Assembly: GCF_020866965.1 (NCBI RefSeq)
Contig: NZ_JAJATX010000005.1
Span: 62,001-126,000 of the forward strand
Source of the DNA: Microvirga roseola
GTDB taxonomy: Bacteria; Pseudomonadota; Alphaproteobacteria; Rhizobiales; Beijerinckiaceae
Direction of reading: 5' to 3'
Length of the DNA: 64,000 nt
Below the pieces are notes generated by a model. The model was not told the DNA's origin, searched no databases, and worked only from the letters and a program-made list of their open reading frames with translations. Positions 1 to 7,377 of this stretch are shown in pieces; positions within the stretch are counted from its first letter, which is position 1; the number at the start of each line of letters is the position of its first letter. A program made the position numbers and the translations under genes.

Positions 1-801
1 ATCCTGCCGCTCATGGCGTGGCTCTTCTGGCAGGGTGATCTCATCAACTCCATCAGGACGAAGAACATCGCCGGGCACTTCAAGCGCGGGCTCATCGGCA
101 CAAGCGGCATGTATCTGGGATTTGCCGCCCTCGCCTATCTGCCGCTCCACGATGCGATCGCGATCGGCTACGCATCGCCCCTGATCGTCGTGATCCTCGC
201 AGCGCTCATCCTGAAGGAACAGGTCCGGGCCTATCGCTGGTCCGCCGTCGCAGTGGGCTTCATCGGCGTCCTGATCATGCTCGCGCCCTACCTGAACGTC
301 GGCACCTTCAGCGGCGGCCTGAGCGGGGGGCCGACCCTCGGCGCCGTCTGCGCCCTGGCGGGCGCCTTCTGTTCGGCCGGAGCCATGATCCAGGTGCGCC
401 GCCTGACGGCCACCGAGAAGACCGGCGCCATCGTCTTCTATTTCTTCATCCTGGCCTCGGTCCTCTCCCTCTGCACAGCCCTCCTCGGCTGGCGCAAGCC
501 CGACGCCATGGATCTCGCCCTGTTCGTCGTCGGCGGTATTCTGGGGGGAATCGGGCAGATCCTGCTCACCCAGAGCTACCGTTTCGCCGATACCTCGGTG
601 ATCGCGCCCTTCGAGTACACGACGATGATCTGGGCGCTCCTGTTCGGCTGGTTTGTTTTCGGCGACCTTCCGACCGTCACCATGCTGATCGGAGCCTCCA
701 TCGTCGCCGCCACGGGTCTCTTCATCGTCTGGCGCGAGCATCGGCTCGGGATGATGCGCACGAAGGAGTTCGCCGCCGCCCCGCAGAGGCCCGGCGTCTG
801 A
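1..801 (+). CDS. DMT (EamA) family transporter, 5' end cut by window
   Basis: This is an inner-membrane permease of the drug/metabolite transporter superfamily, probably an exporter of a small metabolite. The frame is open from base 1, so the true start lies upstream and at least 266 codons are present. Repeated hydrophobic segments and the internal EamA duplication are visible: a first half with the motif IGYASPLIVVILAALILKE and a second half ending in FEYTTMIWALLFGWFVFGD, which is the usual place for the conserved acidic-end helix. It runs in the same direction as the XRE-cupin regulator that follows about 110 bases later, so the regulator may control it. The substrate cannot be read from the sequence. 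Confidence 0.85.
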   Translation: MLPLMAWLFWQGDLINSIRTKNIAGHFKRGLIGTSGMYLGFAALAYLPLHDAIAIGYASPLIVVILAALILKEQVRAYRWSAVAVGFIGVLIMLAPYLNVGTFSGGLSGGPTLGAVCALAGAFCSAGAMIQVRRLTATEKTGAIVFYFFILASVLSLCTALLGWRKPDAMDLALFVVGGILGGIGQILLTQSYRFADTSVIAPFEYTTMIWALLFGWFVFGDLPTVTMLIGASIVAATGLFIVWREHRLGMMRTKEFAAAPQRPGV

Positions 802-873
802 GGGAAAAGCGGCTCCGCGACCTCCCGGGTGCTTGACCCGGTCCGTCTGTTACCGCACAACCGTTTTGAGGAA

Positions 874-883
874 CGAACGTTCG
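874..883. promoter_or_regulatory. Palindrome before the XRE-cupin gene, possible operator
   Basis: The sequence CGAACGTTCG is a perfect 10-bp inverted repeat centred about 31 bases upstream of the ATG chosen for the regulator. Position and symmetry fit an autoregulatory operator. This is inference: short GC-rich palindromes also occur by chance. Confidence 0.35.
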
Positions 884-909
884 GTTTTTCAGGACATAAG
901 GCGGGCACG

Positions 910-1527
910 ATGGGCGTCGAGGGCAAGGAACGGCACCGGGAACTGGAAACGGGAGCCCAGGTCTTGTCCGGCAATATGGGCAAGACCATCCAGCGCCTGC
1001 GCAAGGCCTACAACCTGTCCCTGTCGGAGCTTGCCGAGCAGTCCGGCGTGGCGAAGTCGATCATCAGCCAGATCGAGCGCAACGAGACCAACCCGACGCT
1101 CGCGACCATCTGGCGGCTGAGCCAGGCCCTCGACGTGTCCATCGAGCGCGTGCTGGCATCCGGGGACGAGGAGCCCTTCATCGAGAAGTCGTCCAAGGCC
1201 GACACCCCGATCCTGGTCTCCGAAGACGGCAAGGTGCGCCTCGCCATCGTCGGCTGGCTGAAGACCATCGAGTGGCTGCAATGGTACGACGTCCAGGCGG
1301 AGCCGGGCGGCGCCCTCGATTCCGACGGCCACCAGCGGGGATCCGTCGAGTGCCTCTCCGTTCTGGAGGGTGAGTTCGAGGTCGAGGTGGGCGGCGTCGT
1401 CCAGCAGGCCAAGACCGGCGAAACCCTGCGCTATCGCTGCGACCGTCCGCATTCCGTGCGCTGCATCGGCGACAAGCCCGGACGCGCTTCCATGGTCTGC
1501 ATTCTCAAGGCGGCCGTGATGGACTGA
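910..1527 (+). CDS. XRE family transcriptional regulator with cupin domain
   Basis: A 205-residue DNA-binding regulator. The N-terminal half carries an XRE helix-turn-helix (about residues 22-76) with the typical core LSELAEQSGVAKSIISQIER. The C-terminal half (about 110-200) is a small cupin beta-barrel, usually the ligand-sensing part in this family. An upstream GTG at 829 in the same frame would add 27 residues, but the ATG at 910 leaves the palindrome at 874-883 outside the gene and starts just before the conserved domain, so I prefer it. Members of this architecture often control a neighbouring transporter or amino-acid/amine catabolic gene; here the DMT transporter just upstream is the obvious candidate target. 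Confidence 0.85.
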   Translation: MGVEGKERHRELETGAQVLSGNMGKTIQRLRKAYNLSLSELAEQSGVAKSIISQIERNETNPTLATIWRLSQALDVSIERVLASGDEEPFIEKSSKADTPILVSEDGKVRLAIVGWLKTIEWLQWYDVQAEPGGALDSDGHQRGSVECLSVLEGEFEVEVGGVVQQAKTGETLRYRCDRPHSVRCIGDKPGRASMVCILKAAVMD

Positions 1528-1548
1528 GGTCCGGCCGCGGCCGAACCC

Positions 1549-2496
1549 CTATTCGGCCGCCTTGAACCCTTCCCGTGGCGGAAGGGACAGGATGTACTCC
1601 GCCATCGCCCGACGGTCGGCATCGGACAATTGGGCCGTGTTGGCCACAACCGATCCCATCGGCCCGCCGACCGTATCGAAGAGGGGCGTCTCGCCCGTCT
1701 TGAGCAGGGTCTTCAGCTCGCCCGCAGACCATCCTCCGATGCCGGTCGGGTGAGGCGTGATGTTGGGAACGACGCCCCTGCCCTCCGGATCGGGCCCGCC
1801 GGCGAAACGCCTCTCCTCGATGATGGCGCCCGCAGCGTTGCGCTCGCTGTGGCACTCGGCGCAATGGCCCGGCCCGTTCACCAGGTACGCGCCCCGCTTC
1901 CAGCTGGCCGGTTTCGTCGGATCGGCCACGAAGACCTGCCCGTCCAGGAAGGCGAGCTTCCAGACGCCGACCCCGCGGCGGATGTTGTAGGGGAAAGGCA
2001 GGTCATGCGCCGGCGCGCGGCCTTCCACGGCCGGCAGCGTCATCATGAAGGCGAAGAGATCGGCCAGGTCCTCCGCCGGCATTCTCTGATACGAGGTGTA
2101 TGGAAAGGCTGGATAGTAATGCCGTCCGTCCGGAGATATGCCCTCGCGCATGGCGCGGATGAAATCGGCCGTGCTCCAGGCCCCGATCCCATCCTGCCGA
2201 TGGGGCGAGATGTTCGGGACGTAGAACGTGCCGAAGGGCGAGTTCAGCGGATAGCCGCCGCCCAGCCGCAGCTTGTCGTCCTGGTTCGGCGTGGCGTGGC
2301 AGGAGATGCAGCCTCCTGCATAGAAAAGACTGCGCCCGTTCTCGAGATCGGGCTGGCGCCCCTGCGCGACAGCCGCTTCCCACGCCGTCGCCTCGTCGCC
2401 GCGAATAACGGCGTAGGCCTGCGGGGACGTCAGGGCCCAGAAGCCCAAAGCGCCCAGAACGATCAGGACCAACAACGCCAGTATCGCTTTTCGCAT
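1549..2496 (-). CDS. Diheme c-type cytochrome, membrane anchored
   Basis: A 315-residue periplasmic electron carrier with two CXXCH heme sites: CISCH at residues 63-67 and CAECH at about 210. Residues 4-22 form an uncleaved-looking hydrophobic anchor. The architecture resembles the cytochrome subunits that accept electrons from membrane-bound or periplasmic dehydrogenases. The ATG at 2496 is chosen because the hydrophobic segment begins immediately after it and a GAGGGCAGGG-type ribosome site precedes it; the longer reading frame upstream has no signal. It lies next to a cytochrome c' gene and close to the urate oxidase PuuD, whose own cytochrome domain needs an electron acceptor. That link is inference. 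Confidence 0.85.
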   Translation of the reverse strand: MRKAILALLVLIVLGALGFWALTSPQAYAVIRGDEATAWEAAVAQGRQPDLENGRSLFYAGGCISCHATPNQDDKLRLGGGYPLNSPFGTFYVPNISPHRQDGIGAWSTADFIRAMREGISPDGRHYYPAFPYTSYQRMPAEDLADLFAFMMTLPAVEGRAPAHDLPFPYNIRRGVGVWKLAFLDGQVFVADPTKPASWKRGAYLVNGPGHCAECHSERNAAGAIIEERRFAGGPDPEGRGVVPNITPHPTGIGGWSAGELKTLLKTGETPLFDTVGGPMGSVVANTAQLSDADRRAMAEYILSLPPREGFKAAE

Positions 2497-2557
2497 CCCT
2501 GCCCTCAAAACAAGAAGGGCGGCCCTGACGGCCGCCCGAATTGGATCCGCGCCGTCC

Positions 2558-2992
2558 TCAGGTCTTCTGGCGGAAGGTGTTGTGGCACGCGCCGCAGTTC
2601 TGGAGAACGCCGGGCATCGCCGCCTTGAAGGAAGCCTCGTCCCTGACGGAAGCGAGGGCAGCCTGGGCATCCTGGTTCATCTTCTGGAAGATGGAATCGA
2701 AATGGGCCTTGTTCTCCCAGATTGCCGGCAGGGCGCCGGTCTTCTCGACGGTCCTCGAGCTTTCGGGGAAGAGCGGCAGGGCTTTCTGTGAGTTCTCGGC
2801 GAGAATCCTGAGCCCGGACTGGGCCTGGGCGAGATCGAAGGGAGCCTGCCCGCGCAGCATGCCGCCGAGCGTGCGAACCTGGGCTCCCATCTCCTTCATG
2901 AGGGCCTGGCGCTGTTCGACGACATTGCCTTGCGCGATGGCCGCGGTGACGCCGAACGCCAGAAGCCCGGCGACGAAAATTGAACGCTTCAT
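2558..2992 (-). CDS. Cytochrome c' (class II cytochrome c)
   Basis: A 144-residue periplasmic protein with a cleavable signal peptide (residues 1-21, ending AIAQ) and a four-helix class II fold. The single heme site, CGACH, lies at the extreme C terminus, which is diagnostic for cytochrome c' rather than class I. Family members bind NO or transfer electrons. The ATG at 2992 follows a GAGGG ribosome site and gives the usual family length. It is followed at 61 bases by the diheme cytochrome gene on the same strand, suggesting co-transcription. Confidence 0.88.
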   Translation of the reverse strand: MKRSIFVAGLLAFGVTAAIAQGNVVEQRQALMKEMGAQVRTLGGMLRGQAPFDLAQAQSGLRILAENSQKALPLFPESSRTVEKTGALPAIWENKAHFDSIFQKMNQDAQAALASVRDEASFKAAMPGVLQNCGACHNTFRQKT

Positions 2993-3137
2993 GTAGATAT
3001 TACCCTCTTGTGGATCCCGCTTGGGGGGACTTCTCACGGGGCCCCCATCCGCATGCGGCATTAGCGCACAACTCTCGAAGCTTGAGCACTCTTGCCGAGA
3101 ACACATCTCCGTGAAGTGCCGCTACCGGAATTGCCAG

Positions 3138-3458
3138 CTACTCAACCGGCTCGCCTGCAGCCGCCCAGTCCTTGAAGCCCCCCTTGTAATGCTCGTGGAG
3201 GTCCCGCCCGGCGGCCTGCGCGAACTCGATGGCACGGACCGACCTCACGCCGGCGGCGCAGGAAAAGACGATCCGCTTGCCCCCGGGCAGCTCCGACGGA
3301 TCGAAGGACGATAGGGGATTCGAAACCGAGCCCGGAATGTGTCCCGCGGCGAATTCGTGGGGCTCGCGCACGTCCACCAGGAGGATGGAGCCATCGGCCA
3401 GCCCCTGCTTGACCTCATCTCGGTCGAGGTCGACGATCCGGGGCATATCTTGGTTCAT
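3138..3458 (-). CDS. Rhodanese-like domain protein
   Basis: A 106-residue single-domain rhodanese (sulfurtransferase fold), cytoplasmic. The motif VDVREPHEFAAGHIPG (about residues 28-43) is the CH2A region and the active-site loop is CAAGVRS starting at Cys67, six residues as in sulfurtransferases. It probably carries sulfane sulfur; the partner is unknown. It sits 32 bases downstream of the ureide genes on the same strand and could be the end of that operon, although nothing in purine breakdown obviously needs it. Confidence 0.85.
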   Translation of the reverse strand: MNQDMPRIVDLDRDEVKQGLADGSILLVDVREPHEFAAGHIPGSVSNPLSSFDPSELPGGKRIVFSCAAGVRSVRAIEFAQAAGRDLHEHYKGGFKDWAAAGEPVE

Positions 3459-3490
3459 GGGATTTCCTTCAAAACAGTCTTTGATGTGCG

Positions 3491-4933
3491 TCAGGCCAGG
3501 GTCGAGAACACCTCGGCCAGGGACGGCAGACGGTCCTTGAGCCTGAGGAGTGCGATCAGCTCGATCTGGACGATGGCCGTGTCGAACTCCTCGCCTGGAT
3601 CGTGCTCAAGCCTTTCCTCGAAAGCTGTCAGGATCTCCTCCTTCGAGCGGCCCTTGACCGCCATGATGAAGGGGAAGCCGAATTTCTCCTTGTAGAGGTC
3701 GTTGAGCGCAAGGAATCGGTCCCGCTCCTCCTCCGTCAGACTGTCGAGGCCCGCCGAGGCCTGCTCGTTCTGGGAATCGGCGGTCAGGTCGGCGAGCTTC
3801 AGCCGTCCGGCGAGATCGGGATGCGCCCGGATGAGGGTGAGCTTCTGCTCGCGGCCCGCTTCAGAGAGCACATGGACCATGGCGGCGTGGAGGCCCTCCG
3901 CCGTGTCCTGGGTGGAGGTGAGCCCGGCATCGTAAGCCCGCTCCGCGATCCAGGGCGAATGCTCGAAGACATCGCCGTAAAGCTCCACGAACATGGCCCG
4001 GCTCATGACGCTCGGCTTCAGGTCCACAGGGCGGTGGTGACGGATCCAGTGGCGGGCGATATCGATGCGGCGCGCGACCCAGACGCCCTCGTGGGACGCG
4101 ACATGATCGAGGAAGCGGGCGAGAGCAGCCGCGCGGCCCGGACGCCCGACGAGGCGGCAATGGAGGCCCACCGACATCATCTTCGGCGCGGTCTCGCCCT
4201 CCGCATAGAGCGTGTCGAAGGTGTCCTTCAGGTAGGCATAGAACTGGTCGCCGGAGTTGAAGCCCTGGGGCGTCGCGAAGCGCATGTCGTTGGCGTCGAG
4301 CGTATAGGGCACGATGAGTTGCCGGCGTCGGCCGTGCTCCTCCCAGTAGGGCAATTCGTCCGCGTAGGAATCGGCGCTGTAGAGGAAGCCGCCCTCCTCC
4401 GCCACGAGGCGGTTGGTGTGCTCCGAAGTGCGGCCCGTGTACCACCCGCGGGGGCGTTCGCCGGTCACCTCCGTGTGGATGCGGATGGCTTCGTGCATAT
4501 GCGCCCTCTCCTCGTCGGAGGAGAAGTCGCGGTAGTCGATCCATTTGAGGCCATGGCTCGCGATCTCCCAGTCCGCCTCCTTCATGGCGGCCACGGCTTC
4601 CGGGTTTCGCATGAGGGCGGTGGCGACCCCGTAGACGGTCACGGGCATGTTGCGCTCCGTGAACATGCGCCACAGCCGCCAGAAGCCGGCGCGGGAGCCG
4701 TATTCGTAGATCGACTCCATGCTCATGTGCCGCTGGCCCGGCCAGGGCTGCGCCCCGACGATCTCCGACAGAAAGGCCTCGGAAGCCCTGTCGCCGTGGA
4801 GAATGTTGTTCTCGCCCCCTTCCTCGTAATTGATGACGAACTGGACGCAGATCCGGGCGTCGTTCGGCCAGCGGGGATGGGGCGGCGTGCGGCCGTAGCC
4901 GACGAGGTCGCGGGGATAGGAGGTTTCGGGCAC
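3491..4933 (-). CDS. puuE: Bifunctional allantoinase (PuuE) / OHCU decarboxylase (UraD) fusion
   Basis: A 480-residue fusion. Residues 1 to about 300 are a polysaccharide-deacetylase-fold allantoinase of the PuuE type (FVINYEEGGENN near the start), which opens the allantoin ring to allantoate. Residues from about 305 are 2-oxo-4-hydroxy-4-carboxy-5-ureidoimidazoline decarboxylase, with the catalytic histidine in IRAHPDLAGR and the NEQASAGL segment. UraD acts one step before PuuE, so the fusion places consecutive steps in one chain. UraH, the step before UraD, is encoded 2 bases upstream on the same strand. Such fusions are known in Proteobacteria. No deletion is apparent in either half. Confidence 0.93.
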   Translation of the reverse strand: MPETSYPRDLVGYGRTPPHPRWPNDARICVQFVINYEEGGENNILHGDRASEAFLSEIVGAQPWPGQRHMSMESIYEYGSRAGFWRLWRMFTERNMPVTVYGVATALMRNPEAVAAMKEADWEIASHGLKWIDYRDFSSDEERAHMHEAIRIHTEVTGERPRGWYTGRTSEHTNRLVAEEGGFLYSADSYADELPYWEEHGRRRQLIVPYTLDANDMRFATPQGFNSGDQFYAYLKDTFDTLYAEGETAPKMMSVGLHCRLVGRPGRAAALARFLDHVASHEGVWVARRIDIARHWIRHHRPVDLKPSVMSRAMFVELYGDVFEHSPWIAERAYDAGLTSTQDTAEGLHAAMVHVLSEAGREQKLTLIRAHPDLAGRLKLADLTADSQNEQASAGLDSLTEEERDRFLALNDLYKEKFGFPFIMAVKGRSKEEILTAFEERLEHDPGEEFDTAIVQIELIALLRLKDRLPSLAEVFSTLA

Positions 4934-4935
4934 GG

Positions 4936-5289
4936 TCAGCTTCCCCGATAGGTGGAGTAGCTCCAGGGCGAGACGAGGAGCGGCACGTGGTAGTTTCCAT
5001 CAGGCTCCGCGATGGCGAAGCGGATCGGCACGATGTCCAGGAAAGGCGGATCGGCCATCGGGGTCCCGAGGCCTTTGAAATAGGCGCCGACCTCGAAGAC
5101 GAGCTCATAGGCTCCCGTCCTGAAGGCATCGCCCGCCATCAGGGGCGCATCGGTCCGCCCGTCGGCATTGGTGCTCGTGCGGGCAATGGAGCGGCGCTGC
5201 CCGCCCTCGACGGCGAAGAGCTCAATGGCGACGCCCTTCGCGGGCTTGCCGTTGACGGTATCCAAGACATGGGTGGACAGGCGGCCCAT
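4936..5289 (-). CDS. uraH: 5-hydroxyisourate hydrolase (transthyretin-related protein)
   Basis: A 117-residue enzyme that hydrolyses 5-hydroxyisourate, the product of urate oxidation, to OHCU. The N-terminal STHVLDT with the catalytic histidine, the central VPIRF arginine region and the C-terminal YRGS tetrapeptide are the family signature. It overlaps no gene but lies only 2 bases before the PuuE-UraD fusion, consistent with translational coupling. It is divergent from puuD across about 200 bases, so one intergenic region should control both halves of the urate pathway. Confidence 0.95.
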   Translation of the reverse strand: MGRLSTHVLDTVNGKPAKGVAIELFAVEGGQRRSIARTSTNADGRTDAPLMAGDAFRTGAYELVFEVGAYFKGLGTPMADPPFLDIVPIRFAIAEPDGNYHVPLLVSPWSYSTYRGS

Positions 5290-5435
5290 GAAACCTCTCA
5301 GGAGCGGGAAAATCAGTCGTCTCGATCAGGAATCTTTCGGTCCGCCGCCCTGGCGTCAAGCGGCATTCCGACGACGCGGGGCGAAGCGAGGGCCTCGCGG
5401 GACCGGGTTCCCTGTTGAAAAAGGCGGCTGGCGGA

Positions 5436-5453
5436 CCTTCCGCAAACGGAAGG
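5436..5453. promoter_or_regulatory. Inverted repeat upstream of puuD
   Basis: CCTTCCG-caaa-CGGAAGG is a perfect 7+7 inverted repeat with a 4-base loop, 43 bases before the puuD ATG in the uraH-puuD divergent region. It could be an operator for a purine-responsive regulator or a hairpin in the 5' leader. A TATATT hexamer follows at about 5466. No second copy was found by eye elsewhere in the window. Confidence 0.4.
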
Positions 5454-5495
5454 GGCGCTCTAGGCTATATTTTCCTTTTCATTTCAAGTTGCTGC

Positions 5496-6722
5496 ATGTT
5501 CGACCCGCAAATTTCCGAATGGATCAGTCAGATCCTCCGCTGGATCCACGTGATCACGGCCATCGCCTGGATCGGCTCGTCCTTCTACTTCATCCATCTG
5601 GATCTCAGCCTGAAGAAGCGGGAGGGGCTGGCGCAAGGCGTCGGCGGCGAGGCCTGGCAGGTCCATGGCGGCGGCTTCTACAACATGCGCAAATATCTCG
5701 TGGCGCCGCCCGAGATGCCCAAGGACCTGACCTGGTTCAAGTGGGAGAGCTATTCCACCTGGATCAGCGGCTTTTTCCTGATCGTCTGGATCTACTATCT
5801 CCAGGCCAGCCTCTACACCATCGACCCGTCGGTGCTCGTCCTCGCCCCCTGGCAGGCCGCTGCCATCGGCATCGGCGGCATCGCCGTGAGCTGGCTGGTC
5901 TATGAAGGCCTGTGCCGCTCTCCCCTGGGCAAGAACGGCCTTGTGCTCGGAATCGTGCTGTTCTTCTACATTCTCGCCGCGTCCTATGCCTTCACCCAGG
6001 TCTTCAACGGCCGCGCCGCCTTTCTTCATACGGGTGCGATGATCGCCACCTGGATGTCGGCGAGCGTGTTCTTCGTCATCATCCCGAACCAGAAGAAGGT
6101 GGTGGCCGATCTCCTGGCCGACCGCTCGCCCGACCCCAAGCTCGGGAAAGAGGCGAAGCTGCGCTCCACGCACAACAATTATCTCACCCTGCCGGTGATC
6201 TTCCTGATGCTCTCGAACCATTATCCGCTGGCGTGGTCGTCGCGCTATGCGGTCGGGATCGTGGGGCTCATCCTGATCGCCGGCGCGCTGGTGCGGCACT
6301 TCTTCAATTCCCGCCACGCGGACAAGGGGTCACCCTGGTGGACCTGGGGCGTGGCGGCGGCCTGCGTCGCGCTCGCGGTCTGGCTCTCCATCATCGGCAA
6401 GCCGGGAAACGCCAACCTGGCCGCGGCTCCGGCGGACGGACAGCCGGTGGAGCTCGCCGCCGCCTTCGACGAGGCCGTTCTCACGATCCAGTCCCGCTGC
6501 TCCATGTGCCATATGGAGGGGCCTGTCTGGGAGGGCATTCCCGTTCCGCCGAAGGGTGTGCGCCTCGATACGCCCGAGGAGATCGCCCGCCATGCGGAGC
6601 TGATCCGGATCCAGAGCGTCCTGACCCATGCCATGCCGCCCAACAACATCACCGAGATGACCCTGGAGGAGCGGAGGGCCGTGGCGACATGGCTCGAAGC
6701 GCGGGAAGCCGCAACCCGCTAG
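5496..6722 (+). CDS. puuD: Membrane-bound cytochrome c urate oxidase PuuD
   Basis: A 408-residue integral membrane urate hydroxylase. About eight hydrophobic segments fill residues 1-320, with conserved histidines and HVITAIAWIGSSFYFIH in the first helices; the C-terminal 80 residues are a class I cytochrome c with heme site CSMCH and an axial-methionine region (HAMPPNN). PuuD oxidises urate to 5-hydroxyisourate and passes electrons to the respiratory chain rather than to oxygen. The ATG at 5496 is used because MFDPQISEWI matches the family start; an upstream in-frame ATG at 5415 would add a poor 27-residue leader overlapping the inverted repeat. It works with UraH and UraD encoded divergently. 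Confidence 0.93.
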   Translation: MFDPQISEWISQILRWIHVITAIAWIGSSFYFIHLDLSLKKREGLAQGVGGEAWQVHGGGFYNMRKYLVAPPEMPKDLTWFKWESYSTWISGFFLIVWIYYLQASLYTIDPSVLVLAPWQAAAIGIGGIAVSWLVYEGLCRSPLGKNGLVLGIVLFFYILAASYAFTQVFNGRAAFLHTGAMIATWMSASVFFVIIPNQKKVVADLLADRSPDPKLGKEAKLRSTHNNYLTLPVIFLMLSNHYPLAWSSRYAVGIVGLILIAGALVRHFFNSRHADKGSPWWTWGVAAACVALAVWLSIIGKPGNANLAAAPADGQPVELAAAFDEAVLTIQSRCSMCHMEGPVWEGIPVPPKGVRLDTPEEIARHAELIRIQSVLTHAMPPNNITEMTLEERRAVATWLEAREAATR

Positions 6723-6773
6723 GGACCACCTGCTCTCTACGCCCAAGAACTGACCCGCCAAAGGAGGAACGGG

Positions 6774-7208
6774 ATGACCGAGCTCACCCTGCAGATTGCC
6801 CAGACCATCGCCGCTGCGACCCTGAAAACCGGCCGGGAGAAATCCTTCAAGCCCCTGTCCGTGGCCGTTTACGACGCCCGCGGCGCGATCAAGGCGCTGC
6901 TCTCGGAGGACGGCACCAGCCTCAAGCGCGCCGAGATCGCCATGGGCAAGGCCTACGGCGCCCTGGCCCTCGGGGTCGGCTCCCGCGCGCTCAACAAGAT
7001 GGCGGTGGACCGCCCCTTCTTCATCGCCTCCGCGACCCATGCGGTCGGCGGCCTGCTCGTCCCCGTGCCCGGCGGGGCCCTGATCAAGGACCGGCAGGGC
7101 CAAATCCTTGGAGCCGTCGGGGTCTCGGGCGACACTTCTGACAATGACGAGATTGCCGCGACAGGCGGGGTCGAAGCCGCCGGACTGGTCTCCGACACCG
7201 GCGCGTGA
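6774..7208 (+). CDS. GlcG/HbpS family heme-binding-like protein
   Basis: A 144-residue small alpha/beta protein of the GlcG/HbpS (DUF336) family. The conserved stretches are SVAVYDARGAIKALLSEDG, KAYGALALG and GGALIKDRQGQILGAVGVSG. Family members bind heme or corrinoids or accompany oxidases. It lacks a signal peptide. It starts 52 bases after puuD with an AGGAGG-like site (aaaggagg about 8 bases upstream), so it is probably co-transcribed with puuD. A role in heme supply or protection for PuuD is inference only. Confidence 0.85.
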   Translation: MTELTLQIAQTIAAATLKTGREKSFKPLSVAVYDARGAIKALLSEDGTSLKRAEIAMGKAYGALALGVGSRALNKMAVDRPFFIASATHAVGGLLVPVPGGALIKDRQGQILGAVGVSGDTSDNDEIAATGGVEAAGLVSDTGA

Positions 7209-7281
7209 AGCCTCTCTACGAGCCCGGAAGCGGTACCGAACTAAGTTTCAGAAATCGCCAGGATAGTACTGGACATAAACA

Positions 7282-7295
7282 GTTGTTTGAACAAC
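7282..7295. promoter_or_regulatory. Inverted repeat upstream of the Opp operon
   Basis: GTTGTT-tg-AACAAC is a perfect 6+6 inverted repeat with a 2-base centre, 83 bases before the oppA-like ATG, in a relatively AT-rich patch of the 169-base intergenic region. A regulator site is plausible; the factor is unknown. Confidence 0.35.
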
Positions 7296-7377
7296 AAATA
7301 GGACAAGGTCGCTGCCTTATCGGCTTGGACCGAGGCATTTTTGGCTTCAAGAGAACAGCAAAAAGGGAACGCGTCTA

